Shown here one piece after another: positions 6,566 to 10,730 of a DNA stretch of 10,730 nucleotides. The DNA is from an uncultured Flavobacteriaceae bacterium (GTDB lineage: Bacteria > Bacteroidota > Bacteroidia > Flavobacteriales > Flavobacteriaceae): contig CAJXEG010000033.1 in NCBI GenBank assembly GCA_913052425.1, positions 1 to 10,730 of the forward strand, in the 5' to 3' direction. Position numbers and translations under genes: made by a program. The notes beneath the pieces are model-generated. The model was not told the DNA's origin, searched no databases, and was given only the letters and a program-made list of their open reading frames with translations. Every line of letters begins with the position of its first letter. Position 1 is the stretch's first letter.

Positions 6566-9115
6566 TGGATAATTTATACCAATATTAAAAACAGCATTAC
6601 TAATGGCATATTCTGTTTGCCATCTCGAGGATTGAGGAAGGGAGGGGTTATAAGTTTTGAAGCCTGTATCCAGACGAAAAACAAAAAAATCGAAGTCGTA
6701 TCGCAATCCAAAACCGGTACCGATGGCAATCTCGGTCAAATCTTCAAAGCCGTCAAAACGGTAATCTGGGTCAGTAACGTTGTCCAGAACATTCCAGATA
6801 TTCCCGGCATCGATAAAAAAGGAACCGTTCATTTTACCGACCAGTGGAAAACGATATTCTAAATTGAAGGTCAATTTCAAATTGGCTTCATTAAATTCAT
6901 TGAGGTTGTTGCTGCTTCCCGGCCCTAACTTATAGGCCCTCCATCCACGGTTGTCATTGGATCCTCCCGAAAAATAGGACCTTGTAAAAGGGATGCTGTT
7001 GGCGTTGTCAAAGGGGATAGCGATGCCCCCAAAAGCCCGCAGCGCCAAAACCGTTCTGGCAGATAATTGCCAGTGTTTGATGTAATTTAATTCTGTCTTG
7101 ATGTATTGGGACGGCGTAACACCGGCAATTTCATACTGGTTGTTCTCATTTTTTTGTGCATTGGTAGATTTTATGATTTCGTTGAGTAAAGTTCCCACCA
7201 AACTCAGTTTCCATTGCAATTGAAAAAAAGATTCATCCAGTATGTTTTGTTGACTTTTGTAATTCAACAGAAATGAAGAACCAAAAATCAGGTTGTTGGT
7301 GGTCAATCGCGTTTGTCGTTCTTTGATCAGGTTTACATCTTGATATTTGGTGTCTTCTTCTGTCAAAGCGGTTTGATTGTTGCGCACTTGGTATATAAAG
7401 TCGTTGGCACCCCCCGGAATTTTCAGATTCCCTTTGGCATCTATATTTTCGGACTTGTTGTTATAGGATTTGGCAATTTCATTGAGTTTATCGTAGGAAT
7501 TTTTATAAACGTTGAAATAATTATTGATGTTTTGGTTATTGATAAACTCTAAATCAATGATTTTAAGGTTGAGCTTGGCCAATGAGTTGGGTTCCCAGTT
7601 CAATTGATAGCCGGCTCCGAAATACTGTTTGTCCAATCCGATATTTTGTTGGAGGGTAGCATTAAAAGTGACATCAGTGGAAGGATTCATGGTTTTGGGA
7701 ATGATGCGGTCAACATTTACAGGAAAAAGAATCCTGGGAAACCTCAACTTAATGTCTGCCCCCAGTTCGTAAAGGTTGAATAACTGTTGTTCAATGGAGG
7801 CGATGTCGCTGGAGGAACCAAAGGTGTTTTTAACCCCTATTTCGAGAATTTCTGCCCCCCTGAAAATATTTCTAATGCCAAAAGAACTTCCTATTGAAAA
7901 CCCAAAATCTTGGATGTTGGAATGGGACAAGTCTAGATCAAAACCCATCGAAAAACGCTCTTTGGGATTTAAAAATATATTGGCTACCAAATCCGGACGA
8001 TCTTTGTCCATCAGGCTGTAAGTAATACTGGGGTATTTAAAATTCCTGAGGTTGGAGATGTATCGATAGGTTTGTGTTCTTTCCAAATCGCTGTAGGCTT
8101 GCCCCTTTTGAATAAAGATGACTTCTTCCAAGGTCTTGGGCTTGTATTTTAATTTTCCCTTAAAATAAACGGTAAAATCCTTGCGATTAATGCTGTCGGT
8201 ATAGCTGGAAAGTTGACCCAGTTGCCCGGGAGTATCGACATAGACATTGATTTTTGAAACAGGATGGATGCGGTAGGGAACATTTTTTAGGGTGTTATTT
8301 TCTCTTTTTTGGAGGTCAGAAATTTCAATCACCACCGGGATTTTGGTATCCACACCGCTGCTGTCAATTGCCGCCGTATATTGAATGCTGTTTTGCTGAA
8401 AGTTGTAAACACCGTTATTTCTAAAAAAATTTATCAACCTCGAACGTTCGGCTTCAAACCGATCGATCTCAAAGGGATATCCTTTTTGGATCAAACGCTT
8501 TGCTGGGGACAATTCATAGAGCGAATCCAAGGCAGGGGAGCTTATTTTTTTACTCACTGAGTCAATGGTGTATTGTTCCCCGGTCTTGATAAAATATTGA
8601 ACACCGGCTTTACGGTCGGCACCCAATGTTTTATTCGATAGGACTTCCGTATCAAAATAGCCCTGATTTTTGTAAAATTGTCGCAAGCGATTGATGCTTT
8701 TTTGGATGGAAACAGTGTCTAAAAAAACGGGAGCTTCTCCACTTTCTTTGAGCCAATTGTTAAAGCTCGTCTTGTATCTTCCCAACTCTTTGACCTGTTT
8801 TGGGGAAAGCCAATTGTCCAGGCGCTTTTTTCTTTTTTCTTTTCGGTACAGCCAATCGATAAAAACAGAATCCGGATTGGATCCCGCCAGGGAGTATATA
8901 TTCCTTTTGAATGGGATTCCCAACAATTTTTTGTTGGGCTGATCCACCAGCAAAAACTTTATCGGATCATTGGTTAATTCCTGATTGTTTTTAAAGATTG
9001 TATTCTTCTCCAATAAGTATTGATCCCCTGCAATTTTTTTGGCACCAGCACACCCATTAAGTATCATCAACAAGATAAAGATTATCGCTAACTTTGATGG
9101 CATGATGTTATCCAT
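6560..9115 (-). CDS. tamL: Lipidated Omp85 (BamA/TamA) family outer-membrane protein, TamL-like
   Basis: An 851-aa Omp85-family protein, thought to help insert or move proteins or lipids at the outer membrane. A hydrophobic signal ends in ILNGC with the lipidated Cys22; counting from the better start at Met5 (ATG 9101-9103) the signal is 17 residues, so that start is likely used. The periplasmic part (about 23-385) contains POTRA-like units, for example around 170-260 and 285-375 (KINVYVDT, the KGQAYSDLERTQ segment). The rest, about 390-851, is a 16-strand-type barrel ending in NIGINYPF with a terminal Phe, the usual outer-membrane signal. The loop-6 motif reads NRGW (about 722-725) in a GGSNDNRGWRAYKLGPG setting, close to the (V/I)RG(F/Y) consensus. 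A lipid-modified TamA relative, TamL, is known in Bacteroidota; it usually pairs with TamB, which is not beside it here. A second BamA paralogue remains possible. Confidence 0.88.
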   Translation of the reverse strand: MDNIMPSKLAIIFILLMILNGCAGAKKIAGDQYLLEKNTIFKNNQELTNDPIKFLLVDQPNKKLLGIPFKRNIYSLAGSNPDSVFIDWLYRKEKRKKRLDNWLSPKQVKELGRYKTSFNNWLKESGEAPVFLDTVSIQKSINRLRQFYKNQGYFDTEVLSNKTLGADRKAGVQYFIKTGEQYTIDSVSKKISSPALDSLYELSPAKRLIQKGYPFEIDRFEAERSRLINFFRNNGVYNFQQNSIQYTAAIDSSGVDTKIPVVIEISDLQKRENNTLKNVPYRIHPVSKINVYVDTPGQLGQLSSYTDSINRKDFTVYFKGKLKYKPKTLEEVIFIQKGQAYSDLERTQTYRYISNLRNFKYPSITYSLMDKDRPDLVANIFLNPKERFSMGFDLDLSHSNIQDFGFSIGSSFGIRNIFRGAEILEIGVKNTFGSSSDIASIEQQLFNLYELGADIKLRFPRILFPVNVDRIIPKTMNPSTDVTFNATLQQNIGLDKQYFGAGYQLNWEPNSLAKLNLKIIDLEFINNQNINNYFNVYKNSYDKLNEIAKSYNNKSENIDAKGNLKIPGGANDFIYQVRNNQTALTEEDTKYQDVNLIKERQTRLTTNNLIFGSSFLLNYKSQQNILDESFFQLQWKLSLVGTLLNEIIKSTNAQKNENNQYEIAGVTPSQYIKTELNYIKHWQLSARTVLALRAFGGIAIPFDNANSIPFTRSYFSGGSNDNRGWRAYKLGPGSSNNLNEFNEANLKLTFNLEYRFPLVGKMNGSFFIDAGNIWNVLDNVTDPDYRFDGFEDLTEIAIGTGFGLRYDFDFFVFRLDTGFKTYNPSLPQSSRWQTEYAISNAVFNIGINYPF

Positions 9116-9130
9116 GGGAAGAATATTTGC

Positions 9131-9160
9131 TAAAATTACGTTTTTTGGATGTTAAGCAAA
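9131..9160 (-). promoter_or_regulatory. Candidate tamL-like gene promoter (TTTG-N18-TAATTTTA)
   Basis: On the minus strand, TTTTTG (TTTG at 9157-9160) is followed after 18 nt by TAATTTTA (9131-9138), a 7/8-style match to TAnnTTTG. Transcription would start near 9124, giving a leader of about 9 nt to the ATG at 9115 or about 21 nt to the ATG at 9103; the latter fits better. The -33 element lies inside the first codons of the divergent methyltransferase gene. On the plus strand the same gap offers only weak elements for that gene (AATATTTG at 9122-9129). Confidence 0.5.
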
Positions 9161-9868
9161 AATCAACAGAAACATATCCGTCAATTATCCCGAAAAAAAT
9201 ACAGGCAAGAAAGCGGTTTGTTTGTTGCTGAAGGTGAAAAATTGGTGAACGAATTATTGGATTCGGGCTGGAAAGCCGATCAAATATACACCACCGTAGC
9301 GCTCCAAAAAACACCTCACACCATAGTCGATCCCTCTGTACTTAAAAAAATATCCCATTTGGCATCCGCCTCCCCCATGTTGGGGGTCTTTCAGTTGCCT
9401 CAATACAATACTGCCGATACAGACCTTGACGGGTTCTCTCTTGTTTTGGACAGCGTTGCTGATCCCGGTAATTTGGGAACCATCATAAGATTGTGTGATT
9501 GGTTTGGGATCAAAAATCTTTTTTGCAGTCCCAAAACGGTAGATTGTTTTAATCCTAAGGTGATCCAATCCACTATGGGATCGATCGCCAGGGTACGATG
9601 CCACTATGTTGACCTGCTGTCTTTAATCGAAAATTGCGACACCAAGGTTTACGCCGCCACGCTCGATGGAAATTCGCATTACCAAGAATCCTTTCCAAGC
9701 CATGGGCTTTTGGTAATGGGGAGTGAATCTCATGGGATCAGTGATGAATTATTAAAAAAGATCGAAAATCGAATTACCATCCCTTCTCGCATTGGAGATG
9801 TCGGGCCCGAAAGTCTCAACGTTGCCACAGCAACTGCCATTTTGTTAAGTGAGATTTTTCGCCCTTGA
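9149..9868 (+). CDS. TrmH/SpoU-family RNA 2'-O-methyltransferase
   Basis: An S-adenosylmethionine-dependent enzyme of the SPOUT class that methylates a ribose 2'-OH in rRNA or tRNA. At 239 aa it has a substrate-binding N-terminal domain of L30e type (about 1-90, with the KYRQESGLFVAEGEKLV motif) and a knotted SPOUT domain (about 97-238). Motif 1 is DPGNLGTIIR with Asn108 and Arg114; motif 2 is VMGSESHGIS with Glu193; motif 3 is SLNVATATAILLSE with Ser222 and Asn224. The conserved STMGS (141-145) is also present, so the enzyme looks active. The target nucleotide cannot be told from sequence; RlmB-like 23S rRNA activity is one option. It diverges from the tamL-like gene across 33 bp, so its start lies within that gene's promoter, and it converges on porT with 11 bp between the stop codons and no visible hairpin. 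Confidence 0.94.
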   Translation: MLSKNQQKHIRQLSRKKYRQESGLFVAEGEKLVNELLDSGWKADQIYTTVALQKTPHTIVDPSVLKKISHLASASPMLGVFQLPQYNTADTDLDGFSLVLDSVADPGNLGTIIRLCDWFGIKNLFCSPKTVDCFNPKVIQSTMGSIARVRCHYVDLLSLIENCDTKVYAATLDGNSHYQESFPSHGLLVMGSESHGISDELLKKIENRITIPSRIGDVGPESLNVATATAILLSEIFRP

Positions 9869-9879
9869 TCCGGGGTTAA

Positions 9880-10632
9880 TTATTCGAAAGTGAGGTTGAT
9901 GGCAAACCCCCGACTGACCATTTTAGTGATGCCACCCGTCCAAGGACTGTCTGCGGGGTCATTCACACTATCAGGAATCAACTCGTTTTGCATCGAAAAT
10001 ATTCCCCTGATGGATGGTGAGAATTTAAAGTAAAACAGATAAAAATCTAGTCCCAAGCCTATTTCATAATTAAAATTCTGAGGTTCTGTTTTGAATACAT
10101 TACTGAAGTTGTCGTCAATATTTTTGTGGTTGCTCGACAGGTTGAAATCTGTAGAGATTCCAGCCAACACAAAGGGTCTGAAGTTGTTGATGCGCGCAGC
10201 ACTGAATTTAACCATCAATGGAAGGTGAATGTAGGTCGATTTTACCTCCCTAAAACGATCGGAATCATCCGTAAAAAGGGGGTGTTTATGAAAAATCAAA
10301 TCCCTTTTGGAATAATACAAACCGGGTTCGATTCTGATGTTAATGTATTTATTGACCCGCAAGTCACCGATCAATCCTACATTAAAGCCTGTTGTGGACT
10401 GCACCTCTATGTCTTTGAATTTTACCTCATAATAACTTTCGTCGTATAAAAACTTAAAATCATAGGAGTTGACACCAACGTAATAACCATAGTGAAGAAA
10501 ACGATCATCAAAAGTGGGCAGGTTGATTATCTTTTCTCTTACCCTAGGATATTGTGCATTAGCAAAATTGCCCACAAAGCAAAATAGGGCAGCAGTGAGA
10601 ATAAGAATTTTATTGTGTCGGTTTTTGTGCAC
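9880..10632 (-). CDS. porT: PorT-family outer-membrane beta-barrel protein of the type IX secretion system
   Basis: Part of the Bacteroidota type IX secretion system (PorT/SprT), needed for export of T9SS cargo and, in gliding species, surface adhesins. The 250 aa begin with a clear signal peptide (basic HKNRHNK, hydrophobic ILILTAALFCFVG, cleavage after ANA26) and continue with an FDDRFLHYGYYVGVN segment typical of PorT, then alternating beta strands, ending in AINLTFE. The start is GTG at 10630-10632: an in-frame TAG lies 12 nt upstream (10645-10647) and no ATG is available before residue 130 or so. The start lies inside the last codons of ubiE, a 23-bp overlap that suggests translational coupling. 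The ubiE-porT order is typical of Flavobacteriia. Identification rests on sequence recognition plus this context. Confidence 0.88.
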   Translation of the reverse strand: MHKNRHNKILILTAALFCFVGNFANAQYPRVREKIINLPTFDDRFLHYGYYVGVNSYDFKFLYDESYYEVKFKDIEVQSTTGFNVGLIGDLRVNKYINIRIEPGLYYSKRDLIFHKHPLFTDDSDRFREVKSTYIHLPLMVKFSAARINNFRPFVLAGISTDFNLSSNHKNIDDNFSNVFKTEPQNFNYEIGLGLDFYLFYFKFSPSIRGIFSMQNELIPDSVNDPADSPWTGGITKMVSRGFAINLTFE

Positions 10633-10730
10633 GATAAATAGAAGCTACTCCCAAGGTTTGTGGAATATCCTCTACAGCTATAAACCCATTTTTTGCTAAA
10701 ATATTGTTGAAAGCTTCGCCAAAAGGAAAA
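10610..10730 (-). CDS. ubiE: Demethylmenaquinone methyltransferase, C-terminal end (5' part outside window)
   Basis: The minus strand is open from the right edge to TAA at 10610-10612 and gives the last ~39 residues, FPFGEAFNNILAKNG, then FIAVEDIPQTLGVASIYRAQK and a short tail. This matches the C-terminus of UbiE/MenG, the S-adenosylmethionine-dependent enzyme that methylates demethylmenaquinone in the last step of menaquinone synthesis; Bacteroidota use menaquinone. The motif GVASIYRAQK corresponds to the GV-A-hR end of family members. The catalytic methyltransferase fold lies beyond the window. It overlaps the porT start by 23 bp, so the two genes are in one operon. Confidence 0.87.
   Translation of the reverse strand, partial: FPFGEAFNNILAKNGFIAVEDIPQTLGVASIYRAQKPTQ

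Noticed and set aside
6533..6862. Plus-strand open frame of 109 codons opposite the 3' end of the tamL-like gene
   Set aside because: It lies antisense to a strongly supported barrel-coding region, has no recognisable domain, and runs across the fbaA promoter gap. It is a shadow of the real gene.
9254..9604. Minus-strand open frame of 116 codons inside the RNA methyltransferase gene
   Set aside because: The plus strand here encodes conserved SPOUT motif 1. The antisense product resembles no known family.
9812..9855. SPOUT motif 3 reading SLNVATATA rather than the textbook SLNVSVA
   Set aside because: The key Ser and Asn are kept and the variant appears usual for TrmH proteins of Flavobacteriia, so it is not evidence of lost activity.
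10126..10449. Plus-strand open frame of 107 codons opposite porT
   Set aside because: It is antisense to porT, shows no domain, and has no promoter or conserved context.

Overview
This is a chromosomal core-genome segment of a member of the Bacteroidota, most likely a Flavobacteriaceae-type marine or environmental bacterium. Four things support this. There is a porT-type gene of the type IX secretion system beside ubiE. The primary sigma factor is the short (287 aa) form without region 1.1. There is an Omp85 protein with a lipoprotein signal (TamL type). Several gaps carry promoters of the Bacteroidota form (TTTG/TTG, then about 17-20 nt, then TAnnTTTG) rather than the E. coli -35/-10 form. 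The DNA is AT-rich and almost fully coding; no gap exceeds 100 bp.

Layout, left to right. Positions 2-346 (+) hold the C-terminal end of an OmpA-family protein. It converges on the rest through a bidirectional terminator at 353-379. From 9115 down to 378 there is a run of seven minus-strand genes, in transcription order: tamL-like Omp85, fbaA, accD, rpsO, pnp, rpoD, rpe. A TrmH/SpoU RNA methyltransferase (9149-9868, +) diverges from tamL across only 33 bp and converges on porT with an 11-bp gap. porT (minus) starts with GTG inside the 3' end of ubiE (minus), which runs off the right edge.

The minus-strand genes fall into sub-units. The tamL-like gene appears to have its own promoter. fbaA (glycolysis) and accD (fatty acid synthesis) are 30 bp apart and share a likely promoter in front of fbaA. 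rpsO has a clear promoter of its own and precedes pnp; the rpsO-pnp gap contains an inverted repeat that could fold in the pnp leader. rpoD and rpe are only 15 bp apart and end at the shared terminator. The block links central carbon and lipid metabolism, the small ribosomal subunit, RNA decay and the primary sigma factor; the right end deals with the outer membrane, T9SS secretion and menaquinone.

I see no mobile element, CRISPR array, toxin-antitoxin pair, tRNA/rRNA gene or phage gene, and no convincing new system. The points most worth a second look are the cysteine-free zinc-ribbon region of AccD, inverted repeats at the rpsO promoter and in the pnp leader, the lipidated Omp85 without a tamB neighbour, and the GTG start of porT inside ubiE.
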